Shown here in pieces: positions 46,735-56,582 of a stretch of DNA of 64,000 nt. Each line of letters opens with the position of its first letter. The stretch's first letter is position 1. A program made the position numbers and the translations under genes. The notes under the pieces were generated by a model. That model did not search any database, had not been told where the DNA came from, and worked only from the letters and a program-made list of their open reading frames with translations. The stretch is from positions 842,565-906,564 of the forward strand of contig NZ_JRYR02000001.1 of the NCBI RefSeq assembly GCF_000807855.2. The letters are read 5' to 3'. The stretch comes from Flammeovirga pacifica. GTDB taxonomy: Bacteria > Bacteroidota > Bacteroidia > Cytophagales > Flammeovirgaceae.

Positions 46735-47113
46735 TAGCTAGTAAATCCCTCTTACTATGCAGTACAATATATATAATATAATTTATGTTATGTTAAATAG
46801 GAATTCATACATATCTTTTATACTCATCTTCTAGTTAAGTAATTTCGCTTATTCAATTTCATAGACTTTAAAGTATGGAGTATTTAGTAATATCCTTCTA
46901 GGAATTCTGAAATGCTTTTGTGTCATCACAGTACAAATTCCAATTTGAATACAGCCTTATTGATTTTGAATAATATATACTCATTCTATTTTAATGAATT
47001 TTATTCAATTGATTCAAAAATAAAAACGAAAAATCAAATAATTGCCCCTCTCCTCTTAATGTATTTAACTAACTGATATACAATTTATTAAATCTAAAAT
47101 ATTTAATAAATTA

Positions 47114-47145
47114 TTTGGATATGTAACAATGTTACTATACTTTTG
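47114..47145 (+). promoter_or_regulatory. Candidate Bacteroidota promoter for the small secreted protein
   Basis: TTTG at 47114-47117, 20 bases, then TACTTTTG at 47138-47145 (exact TAnnTTTG match). It leaves a leader of about 30 bases before the ATG at 47183. This is the best promoter match in the window. Confidence 0.6.
47123..47135. promoter_or_regulatory. Palindrome in the promoter spacer, candidate operator
   Basis: GTAAC-AAT-GTTAC, 5-base arms with a 3-base centre, placed between the -33 and -7 boxes. Binding there would block RNA polymerase. Confidence 0.4.
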
Positions 47146-47182
47146 AAAAGTCGATTAATTAAAAGAACAAATTCTTCAAACT

Positions 47183-47500
47183 ATGAAAAAGTCTATTTTA
47201 AAAATTTTAGCTACTACCCTATTTGCTATTCAATTATTTACAGTAAATGCAACAGCAAGTGATGAGAAGAAAATTATAAAGTCTCATACAATTGATGTTT
47301 CTCAAATTGTTATGACTATCCAATATGGGGATGGTTTCTTTACTCTGACAAGAAGATTGTTTAAGGCTTTAGATAAAAATCCCGAAAATGTAACTTGGGA
47401 AGATGTTTTTTTATTGAAGACGATATATGAAGAACAGAAAGGTAACGATAAGTTAAAAGTTGGAGATAAATTTATCATTGTAAAAAATGAATTTATATAA
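47183..47500 (+). CDS. Small secreted protein, possible LysM-like domain
   Basis: 105 residues with a signal peptide (MKKSILKILATTLFAIQLFT, cleaved near ATAS). The mature part reads MTIQYGDGFFTLTRRLF, then WEDVFLLKTIYEEQ, then LKVGDKFIIV. The GDGF...VGDKFIIV frame recalls LysM, a peptidoglycan-binding domain, but the central asparagine is not in its usual place. The domain call is weak. The gene stands alone with its own promoter and operator-like site, and it converges on rlmD. Confidence 0.65.
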   Translation: MKKSILKILATTLFAIQLFTVNATASDEKKIIKSHTIDVSQIVMTIQYGDGFFTLTRRLFKALDKNPENVTWEDVFLLKTIYEEQKGNDKLKVGDKFIIVKNEFI

Positions 47501-47503
47501 ATG

Positions 47504-47541
47504 AAAAAAGGGTGATACATTTTATTGTATCACCCTTTTTT
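47504..47541. terminator. Bidirectional terminator between convergent genes
   Basis: An 11-base stem AGGGTGATACA/TGTATCACCCT (47509-47519, 47526-47536) and 6-base loop, flanked by an A run and a T run. Confidence 0.9.
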
Positions 47542-47553
47542 GTCTTTGGTTGA

Positions 47554-48963
47554 CTATCTTAACTCTAATGCTACAACATTCTCAACATGATACGTTTGAG
47601 GGAACATATCTACAGGAGTAACTTGAGTGACTTTATATTTCCCATCAAGTAAAGCTAAGTCTCTTGCTTGTGTAGCTGGGTTACAGCTAACATAAACAAT
47701 TCTTTTAGGTTCTACCTCTAGTATTTGGTTGATCACATCCTCATGCATACCTGCTCTAGGAGGATCTGTAATAATAACATCAGGACTACCATGTTCTTTA
47801 ATAAATTTCTTTGTCAGAATATCTTTCATATCACCAGCAAAGAATTTACAGTTAGTAATACCATTTAAGTCTGCATTAATGTGTGCGTCCTTAATAGCAT
47901 CTTCAACATATTCGATACCTATTACCTCTTTGGCTTGTTTAGAAACAAACTGAGCAATTGTACCCGTACCTGTATATAAATCATAAACTCTTTCCTCACC
48001 CGTTAATTGAGCAAAATCTCTAGCAACCTTATATAAAGTATAGGCTTGTTCAGAGTTTGTTTGATAGAAAGATTTTGGTCCTACTCTAAAACGTAATCCT
48101 TCCATTTCTTCTTCAATATATGGTTTACCATTGAATACATTGAAGGTTAAGTCTTGGTAAGAATCATTTCTCTTTTGATTAATAACATATAGTAAAGAGG
48201 TGATTTCAGGGAATGAATCTTTTAAATGATTCATCACTAAATCTATTTGTTCTTTGTTATCATCATAAAACTGAACCATAACCATAAGATCTTTAGTAGA
48301 AGAAGTTCTTATAATTAAGTTTCTCAATAATCCAGTATGCTCATAATGATCAAAAGTAGTTAAATCATTATCTAGAATAAATTGATATATTGATTTTCTT
48401 ATTTTATCAGCGGGCTGATTTTGTAGAAAACAATCGTTTAAATGAAGAACTTTATTCCACATACCAGGCAAGTGTAAACCAACACCTCTATGTTCAATAC
48501 TTTCATCACCAGAATCAAGTTGCTCTTTTGTCAACCATCTATTTGATGTAAAAGTATAATCCATTTTATTTCTGTACTCTTTAGTTTTTTCAGAACCTAA
48601 GATGGGATTAAACTCAGGGAGTTCAATTTTACCTATTCTAGTTAATTGATCCTCTACTTGTTTGTGCTTGTAATGCAATTGAGATTCATAACCTAACATT
48701 TGCCACTTACAACCACCACATTCACCAAAATGCTCACAAAAAGCATCTACACGTAAATCAGATTTTTTATGGAACTGTATAGGTCTAGCTTCCATAAATG
48801 ATTTACGCTTTTTAGTCACTTGTAAATCACAAATATCACCTGTTACCGCACCAGTAACAAAAACAGTCATATTATCTTCTGTTTTAGCTATTGCTTTACC
48901 TTCAGCACCGATATCGATGATTTCTATATTTTCTAAAACGATATTTTTCTTTCTTCTTGCCAT
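47554..48963 (-). CDS. rlmD: 23S rRNA (uracil-5-)-methyltransferase RlmD/RumA family
   Basis: 469 residues. An N-terminal TRAM domain (about 8-60) is followed by cysteines C76, C82 and C85 (CEHFGECGGCKW), which bind a 4Fe-4S cluster. The methyltransferase core follows, with DLYTGTGTIAQF, ITDPPRAGMH and the nucleophile cysteine in YVSCNPATQARDLALL. RlmD methylates U1939 of E. coli 23S rRNA, but related members (RlmC, TrmA) differ in target. It is the last gene of the tamL-2, folK, rlmD unit (11 bases after folK). Confidence 0.92.
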   Translation of the reverse strand: MARRKKNIVLENIEIIDIGAEGKAIAKTEDNMTVFVTGAVTGDICDLQVTKKRKSFMEARPIQFHKKSDLRVDAFCEHFGECGGCKWQMLGYESQLHYKHKQVEDQLTRIGKIELPEFNPILGSEKTKEYRNKMDYTFTSNRWLTKEQLDSGDESIEHRGVGLHLPGMWNKVLHLNDCFLQNQPADKIRKSIYQFILDNDLTTFDHYEHTGLLRNLIIRTSSTKDLMVMVQFYDDNKEQIDLVMNHLKDSFPEITSLLYVINQKRNDSYQDLTFNVFNGKPYIEEEMEGLRFRVGPKSFYQTNSEQAYTLYKVARDFAQLTGEERVYDLYTGTGTIAQFVSKQAKEVIGIEYVEDAIKDAHINADLNGITNCKFFAGDMKDILTKKFIKEHGSPDVIITDPPRAGMHEDVINQILEVEPKRIVYVSCNPATQARDLALLDGKYKVTQVTPVDMFPQTYHVENVVALELR

Positions 48964-48974
48964 TTTGGTATAAT

Positions 48975-49469
48975 TTAGTCCATTACTTTTTGTAAGCGTT
49001 TTACAGACAATGGATCTTTACATTGCAAAAGTAATTCACTTATACTGAGATTTAAAACAGGGTGAATATACTTCGGGATAATTTCTGTTAATGGTTCTAA
49101 TGTGAACCTTCTATCTTGAATATATGGATGTGGAACAATTAAATTCTCTGTTTCAATTATATCATTATCATAAAATAATATATCGACATCAATTATTCGT
49201 GCCCCCCATTTTTCTTTACGTATTCTTCCTAATTCATTCTCTATCTGCTGTGTTATCAGAATTAATTCTTGTGGAGAAATATTGGTAGATACTTTTATTG
49301 TTTGATTATAATAAGACGGTTGGTTTTCTTTACCCCAAGCGGCAGTTTCATAGATATCAGAGATTAAATCAATATCACCGATATATTTAATAATTAATTC
49401 AACTGCTTTATTTAAGGTGAGCAGCTTGTTACCAAGGTTTGCTCCTAATAATATTATTACTGAACTCAT
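48975..49469 (-). CDS. folK: 2-amino-4-hydroxy-6-hydroxymethyldihydropteridine diphosphokinase
   Basis: 164 residues. It has GANLGNKLLTLNKAVELI near the N-terminus, the RIIDVDILFYDND segment with the catalytic aspartates, and VPHPYIQDRRFTLEPL. FolK transfers pyrophosphate to hydroxymethyl-dihydropterin in folate synthesis. It sits 27 bases after tamL-2 and 11 bases before rlmD on the same strand, a likely operon. Confidence 0.93.
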   Translation of the reverse strand: MSSVIILLGANLGNKLLTLNKAVELIIKYIGDIDLISDIYETAAWGKENQPSYYNQTIKVSTNISPQELILITQQIENELGRIRKEKWGARIIDVDILFYDNDIIETENLIVPHPYIQDRRFTLEPLTEIIPKYIHPVLNLSISELLLQCKDPLSVKRLQKVMD

Positions 49470-49496
49470 TTATTTATTTTTCTGCAAAAATAAGCA

Positions 49497-52046
49497 TTAG
49501 AACGGATAACCAATACCTATATTAAATTCTGTTGTGCCTTTTCCTAGAAAATCATAGCCTGCAATAAATCTTGAACCTTCTTGTCTTGCAGGATCATAAA
49601 TTTTTGTGCCTACATCTAAACGAATAATTAAAAATGAGAAATCTATTCTAGCACCTAAACCAGCTCCAACTCCAAATTCTTTCCAAAATCTTGAAAGTTC
49701 AAAGTTACCACCCGGTCGTGTTTTATCTTCTTCAAGCAACCAAACATTGGAGGCATCAATAAAAAAGGCCCATTGTAATAGTCTAGAAATTTTATATCTC
49801 CATTCAACATTAAACTCCATGATCATATCTCCAGGTTGTTCATAGCTATAATCAAAAGTGCCATTTTCTCTTTGTGGAGGTGTATATGAACCTGGTCCCA
49901 ATCTTCTTGGTCGCCAAGCTCTATTTGAATTACCACCACCTGAAAAGAAGTATTTTTCATAGGGTAATGCATCTACTTCTCCATATGATTTAGCAACACC
50001 CATATGGATTCTTGAGGCAAAAATATGTTTCTTCTTCTCCCCAATTGGAACTACTCTTCTAAGATCAAAATATAATTTATAGAATTTATAATAGCGCAAA
50101 CCATAAATAGAACCAGCTTGACTACCTGTCCAATCATTTACGAGATCTAGGAAATTACCACCAATCTCTCCAAACAATTTAATGTAAGTGGCTTTTGATG
50201 TGCCATTCACATAATCACCTCTCATTCTAGATAAACTTAGGTGTGAACTTGATACAAATGAGTTATCAAAAGAATAGTGTAAGGTGTTTCCTTGTTCGGC
50301 CAATTGTTGAAGACGAACTCTAAAGTCATTACTTAAATATGGAGTTCTAATAGCATTCAAATCAGCTAAAGAAAATTCAAAAAGATCTTCTTTTCTATTT
50401 CTCCATTCATAACCAAACTGACCTTTTAGGTTTAATCTTGTGTATTCGGGTCTACTAACATATGCTAAATCCGTTAAGATCTTAGTTTTAGCTGTTCTAT
50501 AGTAGTAGAGATCATTAAGTTTTGATGAAAAAGGAATTAATGGTCTAGGAATTTTTAAAATAGTACTGAAACCATATTCTGTTCCATTATATAATTCATC
50601 ACTAGTTTCTGTTACCGAAGCTTGTGCTTCTAATGAAAAACGACCTCTAAATTCTAAAGATTCTGCTCCTCTAAATATATTTCTACTCTTTAATGATATA
50701 CTTGCAAAAGGACCCGGCAACGATCTACTAACGTTCAAACCTGTTTCAAAAGCATATTGATATTTGTTAAATGAGCTAGTATAGATATGAGCGTTTAATG
50801 AGTCTTCTCCTTGCTTGATATATTCTATATTCACAAATTTGAAGGCATCCATTTGACTTAAAAAGAAACGTGTATCATTAGTCAATGATTCATTAAATGG
50901 TTTTGACTCTTTTAAAGCCATCTTCCCGTTTAATATTTTTTCTTTGTACTTTTTGGAATGTTGTATATATGTGATGTCATTATATTCAGTAGAATCAGTT
51001 TCCGATTGATCATTAGGATCTGTTTCTATTTTAATGTCCTTGACATAGTATTTAGTATGCGATTCCTTATCAACAGGTGGAGTAATAATCAATTTTACAT
51101 CAACTAACCCATGCGTCTTATTAGTGTCCACTTCATATTTGATATAATTTGAATTAAAATCAAAATAACCATTATTCTTTAAAAGCTTAGTTATTCGATT
51201 TCTTTCAACTTGTAATTTTGATTCTGAATATTGGGTCTTCTTCTTCAGTTTAGATTTACGGTCATACGTCTGAATTAAATTCAATACTTCTTTATCATTA
51301 ATATCAAGAACTATTTTATTTATTATCCAAGGTTTTTGTTCATCAATAGAATAAATTTCTCTTATGAAAGGATAATATTCGGTACTAACAGTATCAAAAC
51401 TATGCGTAACAGTTGCATTTAAATAGCCTTTTGTGACTAAATACTTTTGTATACTTATTGCTGCATTTTCCGACCCTTTTTGATTAAAATAAGAAGGAGG
51501 CTCACCTGCTGACCTCATTAACCAATTTCCTTTTTCAAGTCTTTGATTTAATTTCTCTGTTTTTGAAATAGATTTAGATTTTATTTTTCTAAGTTTTCTA
51601 ATGCCTCGTACTGAGTCTTTTATACTTCTTTTTTCTAAACTATGAATTTCACTGTAAGTAGTATAGAGGTCTAGTTGATATAAACTATCGAGTTGAGCTC
51701 TGTTTGTTTCTATTGTATTTAATAACTCTTCTTCTTTATAGCTAATTAGCGTTTCATAATAATCATTTAAATCTGATAATTTGACACTGTCCTTAACAGA
51801 TTGTTTCTCATAATACTTTGCCCCTTTTTGATAAGCAGCTAAAGGAGTTCGAAGACCAGTACCTAAAAATGTTCTGTTGGGTTGGTTTCTGATTAACTCT
51901 TCTAATATTGATTTATCAGCATACTTAACACCTTCTATTCGTTGTTTAACCAATAAGGAGTTTTCTTTCTCTAAATCTTTGTAAGATACACAAGCTGAGA
52001 AAATAAAAGCGATTCCAAATAATATGTAAAACTTAGTTTTATACAA
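49497..52046 (-). CDS. Second TamL-type outer-membrane lipoprotein (BamA/TamA superfamily)
   Basis: 849 residues from a TTG at 52046. The lipoprotein signal MYKTKFYILFGIAFIFSAC puts the acylated cysteine at C19, as in tamL at 35362. About 180 residues rich in Lys, Glu, Leu and Arg follow, and may be a coiled-coil insertion. POTRA-like repeats come next (for example TKLLKNNGYFDFNSNYI), then an Omp85 barrel with NSNRAWRPRRLGPGSY and the terminal strand FNIGIGYPF. It probably exports or inserts outer-membrane proteins. No tamB lies beside it. folK and rlmD share its transcript. Confidence 0.9.
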   Translation of the reverse strand: MYKTKFYILFGIAFIFSACVSYKDLEKENSLLVKQRIEGVKYADKSILEELIRNQPNRTFLGTGLRTPLAAYQKGAKYYEKQSVKDSVKLSDLNDYYETLISYKEEELLNTIETNRAQLDSLYQLDLYTTYSEIHSLEKRSIKDSVRGIRKLRKIKSKSISKTEKLNQRLEKGNWLMRSAGEPPSYFNQKGSENAAISIQKYLVTKGYLNATVTHSFDTVSTEYYPFIREIYSIDEQKPWIINKIVLDINDKEVLNLIQTYDRKSKLKKKTQYSESKLQVERNRITKLLKNNGYFDFNSNYIKYEVDTNKTHGLVDVKLIITPPVDKESHTKYYVKDIKIETDPNDQSETDSTEYNDITYIQHSKKYKEKILNGKMALKESKPFNESLTNDTRFFLSQMDAFKFVNIEYIKQGEDSLNAHIYTSSFNKYQYAFETGLNVSRSLPGPFASISLKSRNIFRGAESLEFRGRFSLEAQASVTETSDELYNGTEYGFSTILKIPRPLIPFSSKLNDLYYYRTAKTKILTDLAYVSRPEYTRLNLKGQFGYEWRNRKEDLFEFSLADLNAIRTPYLSNDFRVRLQQLAEQGNTLHYSFDNSFVSSSHLSLSRMRGDYVNGTSKATYIKLFGEIGGNFLDLVNDWTGSQAGSIYGLRYYKFYKLYFDLRRVVPIGEKKKHIFASRIHMGVAKSYGEVDALPYEKYFFSGGGNSNRAWRPRRLGPGSYTPPQRENGTFDYSYEQPGDMIMEFNVEWRYKISRLLQWAFFIDASNVWLLEEDKTRPGGNFELSRFWKEFGVGAGLGARIDFSFLIIRLDVGTKIYDPARQEGSRFIAGYDFLGKGTTEFNIGIGYPF

Positions 52047-52202
52047 AAAGAAAGTATTAAGAAGTGAATTTGTATTCTAAACGAGGATGTAAAAAATATA
52101 GTGATAAAAAATAACTCATCTTTACGTATAAATTTATCGAAATGTAATTAAACACAATAAAGATGAGTGATATATATTCTTAAAAATATTTATTCATTTA
52201 TT

Positions 52203-53873
52203 TTAAAAAGGAGGATCATTTGATGGAGGAGGAACATTGTTATTATTATCTTCATTCCTATTTAATTTAGAAGGGAATGTCATCGGTTGATCATCATTCT
52301 GGTTAGCATCATCTAAATTAAGATCAGGAGGCAATGCATTCATTTGATCGAATGTTACTTCTCCACTTGGCATATTAGCAGGAATTGGAGCACCTGCGAA
52401 GCCACCCATATCCATACCTCCCATCATGTCATCACCCATGAAAGAGCTTTCTTCCCAATCCGTAAATTTGGTGTATTGTCCAATAAATTTAAGGCGAACA
52501 TTTTCCAATCCACCACTACGGTTTTTAGAAATAATAACTTCACCCATTCCTTTAGTAGAATTACCTTCTTCATCCTCATCTAAACCATAGTATTCAGGAC
52601 GATATAAGAACATTACCATATCAGCATCTTGCTCAATTGAACCAGATTCACGAAGATCGGATAGTTGAGGTCTCTTGTCTCCACCCCTAGTTTCTACTGC
52701 TCTAGATAATTGAGATAAAGCAATTACTGCTACATTCAATTCCTTCGCAATTTGTTTAAGGGAACGTGAAATGAAGGCAATTTCTTGTTCACGATTACCT
52801 TTGGATTTATTGTCTCCAGCACTCATCAATTGAAGATAATCGATAACGATTAGCTGTATATCATGTTGTGCTTTTAATCTTCTACATTTTGCTCTTAATT
52901 CAAGAACCGTTAATGCAGGAGTGTCATCAATATATATTGGAGCTGAAGAAAGTTGACCTGTTTTGTCTACTAATCTTCTCCACTCTTCATCACTTAGGTT
53001 ACCTTTTTTAAGTTTTTCACTTTCTAGTTCGGCTTCAGCAGATACCAAACGTTTTACAAGTTGTGCTGCAGACATCTCCAAAGAGAAGATTGCTGTTGCT
53101 TTTTGAAAACCAACAGATGCATTACGACAAGCGGATAAAATAAAGGCTGTTTTACCCATTGCAGGACGAGCCGCAATAATGATTAAATCAGAAGGTTGCC
53201 ATCCAGATGTTACTCTATCTAAACCTGTAAATCCAGAAGGAACACCTGTCATGCCATCACCATTGTCTTTTAATGATTCAAGCTCCATGAAAACTTCTTT
53301 TACTACATCACTCATTCCGACATAGTTTTTACGAACATTTTCTTCAGAGACTTCAAATAGTGAGTTTTCCATCTTATCTAAAAGATCAAAAACATCAGTA
53401 GTATCATCATAGGCTCTTTGTTGAATTTCATTGGATACACTTATCAATTTTCTTTTGATTGAGTATTCCTGTAAAATTCTAGCATAATGAACAACATTGG
53501 CTGATGATGTGACATTATTAGAAAGTTGAGCCACATAAGAAACACCTCCTGCTTTCTCTAGCTCCCCTTTCTTTTTTAGTTCAGTCACTATTGTCATGGC
53601 ATCAACAGGTTCAGATCTATTGAAGATACCTACAATCGCATTGTAAATCATTTGATGAGCTTCACGATCGAAAGTCTCTGCTTTGAGAACTTCAATCACC
53701 TCATTAAGAGCCTCTTTTTCTAAAATGAGAGCACCTAACGTTGCTTGTTCGAGCCTATGATCACATGGTCGTTTTTTTGCATTCATCAACTCATTACTAG
53801 CTGCTGTTTCTAGCGACTGATTGGGAAATGCGGATTGTATTAAATTACTTCTTGAACCTTTTGATTTATCCAT
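52203..53873 (-). CDS. dnaB: Replicative DNA helicase
   Basis: 556 residues. The N-terminal domain starts near EQATLGALILEKEALNEVI. The RecA-type ATPase has Walker A ARPAMGKT (235-242), then IVIDYLQLMS and the SQLSRAVETR finger region. The long Met/Gly/Asn-rich C-terminal tail (GDDMMGGMDMGGFAG) is low complexity. No intein is present. DnaB unwinds the fork. It stands alone, with 156 bases to the tamL-2 gene and no clear hairpin terminator. Confidence 0.96.
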   Translation of the reverse strand: MDKSKGSRSNLIQSAFPNQSLETAASNELMNAKKRPCDHRLEQATLGALILEKEALNEVIEVLKAETFDREAHQMIYNAIVGIFNRSEPVDAMTIVTELKKKGELEKAGGVSYVAQLSNNVTSSANVVHYARILQEYSIKRKLISVSNEIQQRAYDDTTDVFDLLDKMENSLFEVSEENVRKNYVGMSDVVKEVFMELESLKDNGDGMTGVPSGFTGLDRVTSGWQPSDLIIIAARPAMGKTAFILSACRNASVGFQKATAIFSLEMSAAQLVKRLVSAEAELESEKLKKGNLSDEEWRRLVDKTGQLSSAPIYIDDTPALTVLELRAKCRRLKAQHDIQLIVIDYLQLMSAGDNKSKGNREQEIAFISRSLKQIAKELNVAVIALSQLSRAVETRGGDKRPQLSDLRESGSIEQDADMVMFLYRPEYYGLDEDEEGNSTKGMGEVIISKNRSGGLENVRLKFIGQYTKFTDWEESSFMGDDMMGGMDMGGFAGAPIPANMPSGEVTFDQMNALPPDLNLDDANQNDDQPMTFPSKLNRNEDNNNNVPPPSNDPPF

Positions 53874-54107
53874 AACACAAAATTAAGCAGATTTATCATA
53901 ATTTGTTCTATTCTTGAGGCTTGCTATTGATAATTATTTGAAACAAAAATTATTTTCCACATTTTCAATTTGATAAAATACATGTTACTCCTCCAATAAA
54001 GACATGCATAAAGTAAGGAATACCATATTTTTATTAATTAAATCTTAATTGTAAGAACAAAACTTATAATAATTGAAAGTAAATTCACTTAAATACAACC
54101 TTTCTAC

Positions 54108-54115
54108 TATTTTTG
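54108..54115 (+). promoter_or_regulatory. Candidate -7 box upstream of mpl
   Basis: TATTTTTG matches TAnnTTTG exactly, 38 bases before the mpl start. No clear -33 box was found. Confidence 0.4.
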
Positions 54116-54153
54116 TAAAAATTGATTAAGAGTATACAACATAATTAACATAC

Positions 54154-55512
54154 ATGAGAGTTCATTTTATAGCAATTGGTGGTAGCATCATGCATAATCT
54201 TGCCATCACTTTGAAAGAAAAAGGCTATAATGTTAGTGGGTCTGACGACAATATTTACGAGCCAGCATTATCTAACTTGAAAGAAGCAGGTATTTTACCT
54301 CAAGAATATGGCTGGAATCCGGAAATAATCACAAAGGATATCAATGCTGTAATTCTTGGGATGCATGCTAAAAAAGATAATCCAGAGTTACTTAAAGCTA
54401 AAGAATTAGGACTTAAAATATATTCATTCCCTGAATATGTTTATTCTCAAACTGTCAATAAGCAAAGAATAGTTGTAGCAGGTAGTCATGGTAAAACAAC
54501 CGTTTCATCTATGATTATTCATGTATTAAATTATTGGAATATTGATTGTGATTATTTAGTAGGTGCTTCTTTAAAAGGAATCAAAAGACCTGTTAAAATC
54601 ACAAACACGGCTCCTGTTATTGTTTTGGAAGGTGATGAATATTTATCTTCTCCACTTGATGATTCTCCAAAATTCTTACATTATAAGCATCATATTGGTG
54701 TTATCACTGGTATTGCTTGGGATCATATCAATGTGTATCCTGATTATGACGAATATGAAGCTCAGTTTAGTAAATTTATTGAGTCATCGCCAAAAGCAGG
54801 TGTATTGGTTTATTCTTCAGATGATAAAGTCTTGAAAAAATTAATCAAGAAATCTACAATTTCTGGAGATGTGGATGTTATTCCTTATGATAAACTAAAA
54901 TCTAAGGTAAGAGATGGTAAAACAATTATTACTGCTGGAAGTGATAATACCGAAGTAACCGTTTTTGGTGATCATAATCTTAGAAACATGTCTGCGGCGA
55001 TGGAAGTTTGTAAAAGACTTAACGTTAGTAGAGATGAATTTATTGAAGCTATCGCATCTTTCGAAGGCGCAAGCATGAGAATGCAATTATTAGCTGATAA
55101 TGGTTCAACAAAAGTATTTAGAGATTTTGCACATGCTCCTTCAAAGGTGGCAGCAACAGTTCACGCTGTAGCAAACCAATATAAAGAAAAGCTGGTAGCT
55201 TGTTTAGAATTACATACTTTTAGCAGTCTTACAGGATCTTTCTTAAACGAATATTCTAAAACGTTGAAAGATGCAGATCAAGCTTTGGTGTATTTTAATC
55301 CTAAAGTAGTTGAAGGTAAAGGTTTACAATCAATTTCAGTTGATGATGTGAAAAATGCCTTCAATCAAAAGAACTTAGAAGTATTTACTTCTGAGAAGGA
55401 ATTGTACGAAAAGTTATCAGGAATAGATTATTCTAAAAAGAATCTTTTACTAATGTCTTCTGGTAGATTTAACGATATGCCTATTGACGAATTGGTGAAA
55501 AAGATTTCATAA
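54154..55512 (+). CDS. mpl: UDP-N-acetylmuramate: L-alanyl-gamma-D-glutamyl-meso-diaminopimelate ligase
   Basis: 452 residues of the Mur ligase fold. An N-terminal Rossmann part starts HFIAIGGSIMHNLAITL, and the P-loop is AGSHGKTT (109-116). The D-E-Y-L metal segment (VLEGDEYLSSP) and AHAPSK follow. MurC-like length and the GGSIMHN opening fit Mpl, which recycles the muropeptide tripeptide back to UDP-MurNAc in the cytoplasm. The assignment against MurC rests on this N-terminal pattern. It heads a run of cell-wall and membrane genes. Confidence 0.88.
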   Translation: MRVHFIAIGGSIMHNLAITLKEKGYNVSGSDDNIYEPALSNLKEAGILPQEYGWNPEIITKDINAVILGMHAKKDNPELLKAKELGLKIYSFPEYVYSQTVNKQRIVVAGSHGKTTVSSMIIHVLNYWNIDCDYLVGASLKGIKRPVKITNTAPVIVLEGDEYLSSPLDDSPKFLHYKHHIGVITGIAWDHINVYPDYDEYEAQFSKFIESSPKAGVLVYSSDDKVLKKLIKKSTISGDVDVIPYDKLKSKVRDGKTIITAGSDNTEVTVFGDHNLRNMSAAMEVCKRLNVSRDEFIEAIASFEGASMRMQLLADNGSTKVFRDFAHAPSKVAATVHAVANQYKEKLVACLELHTFSSLTGSFLNEYSKTLKDADQALVYFNPKVVEGKGLQSISVDDVKNAFNQKNLEVFTSEKELYEKLSGIDYSKKNLLLMSSGRFNDMPIDELVKKIS

Positions 55513-55516
55513 TATA

Positions 55517-55549
55517 ATTGAAGCACCACACCAATTGTGGTGCTTCAAT
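55517..55549 (+). terminator. Hairpin after mpl, weak terminator
   Basis: A perfect 14-base stem (55517-55530 with 55536-55549) and 5-base loop. The following bases are AT-rich but only short T runs occur, so it may only partly stop transcription before murB. Confidence 0.6.
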
Positions 55550-55577
55550 ATTTTACTATTATCTAGCTTATTTACTA

Positions 55578-56582
55578 ATGATCCAAACAAATATTTCCCT
55601 CCTACCTTTTCATACTTTTGGAGCAAAGGTGAACGCAGATTTTTTTACAAGCGTACAAACTGTTGAAGACTTAATTGATACTATTAATGATAATTCTAAG
55701 AACTTCTTAATTCTAGGAGGTGGTAGTAATGTATTATTTACTAAAAACTATGAAGGCTTAATTATCAAAAATGAAATTCCTGGATTTGAAATCATACAGG
55801 AAAATGATCAATTTATTGATATCAAGATTGGTGCTGGAGAGAATTGGCATGATATGGTAATGAAAACTGTAAGTCATGGATGGCAAGGTATTGAAAACTT
55901 AGCACTAATTCCAGGTACAGTTGGTGCAGCCCCTATTCAAAATATTGGAGCTTATGGAGTGGAAGCAAAAGATGTGATAATAGCTGTAGATTATCTCAAT
56001 TACGAAGATCTTAAAGTAAAAACCTTTACTAATCAAGAATGTAATTTTGGGTATAGAAACTCAATCTTTAAAAATGAATTAAAGGGAAAAGCATGTGTTG
56101 TAAATGTTACTATCCGACTTAACAAACAGTGGGATTTTAATACATCTTACGGAGCTATTAACCAACAATTAGAAGAAAAAAATATTACAGAAGTTACACC
56201 GGAAATTCTAGCAAACACTGTAATTGATATAAGAAATTCCAAGTTGCCCAATCCTAAAGAAATAGGAAATTGTGGTAGCTTTTTTAAGAATCCAGTACTA
56301 CCTAAAGATGTTGTTAACCCAATTCTTGAAAAATATGAGAATGCACCTCATTATAAAGTAGGTGATGATTTTATTAAACTACCTGCTGGATGGTTAATAG
56401 AAAAAAGTGGGTGGAAAGGTAAAACAAAAGGAAATGTAGGTACCTATGATAAACAGGCTTTAGTCCTTATAAATAAAGGTGGTGCAACAGGTGAAGAAGC
56501 TTGGGATCTAGCGATGACTATAAAAAGAGATGTTTTTACTAAATTTGGTATTGATATAGAACCAGAAGTTAACATCATCTAA
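55578..56582 (+). CDS. murB: UDP-N-acetylenolpyruvoylglucosamine reductase
   Basis: 334 residues from the ATG at 55578. An earlier ATG at 55518 lies in the mpl hairpin and is rejected. The FAD-binding LILGGGSNVLF, the GIENLALIPGTVGAAPIQNIGAYG segment and the NCGSFFKNPVLP segment (active-site serine) are all present. MurB reduces UDP-GlcNAc-enolpyruvate to UDP-MurNAc in peptidoglycan synthesis. The K+ channel gene follows without a gap. Confidence 0.94.
   Translation: MIQTNISLLPFHTFGAKVNADFFTSVQTVEDLIDTINDNSKNFLILGGGSNVLFTKNYEGLIIKNEIPGFEIIQENDQFIDIKIGAGENWHDMVMKTVSHGWQGIENLALIPGTVGAAPIQNIGAYGVEAKDVIIAVDYLNYEDLKVKTFTNQECNFGYRNSIFKNELKGKACVVNVTIRLNKQWDFNTSYGAINQQLEEKNITEVTPEILANTVIDIRNSKLPNPKEIGNCGSFFKNPVLPKDVVNPILEKYENAPHYKVGDDFIKLPAGWLIEKSGWKGKTKGNVGTYDKQALVLINKGGATGEEAWDLAMTIKRDVFTKFGIDIEPEVNII

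Larger units (their letters stand above)
46735..47182. other. 448-base intergenic region
   Basis: Very AT-rich. No supportable gene or RNA is seen. The right end holds a near-perfect promoter with a palindrome inside its spacer (see 47114-47145). No clear terminator for the upstream gene was found. Confidence 0.6.

Noticed and set aside
55518-55577. 20-residue extension of murB
   Set aside because: It is coded by the mpl terminator hairpin. The ATG at 55578 gives the expected N-terminus.
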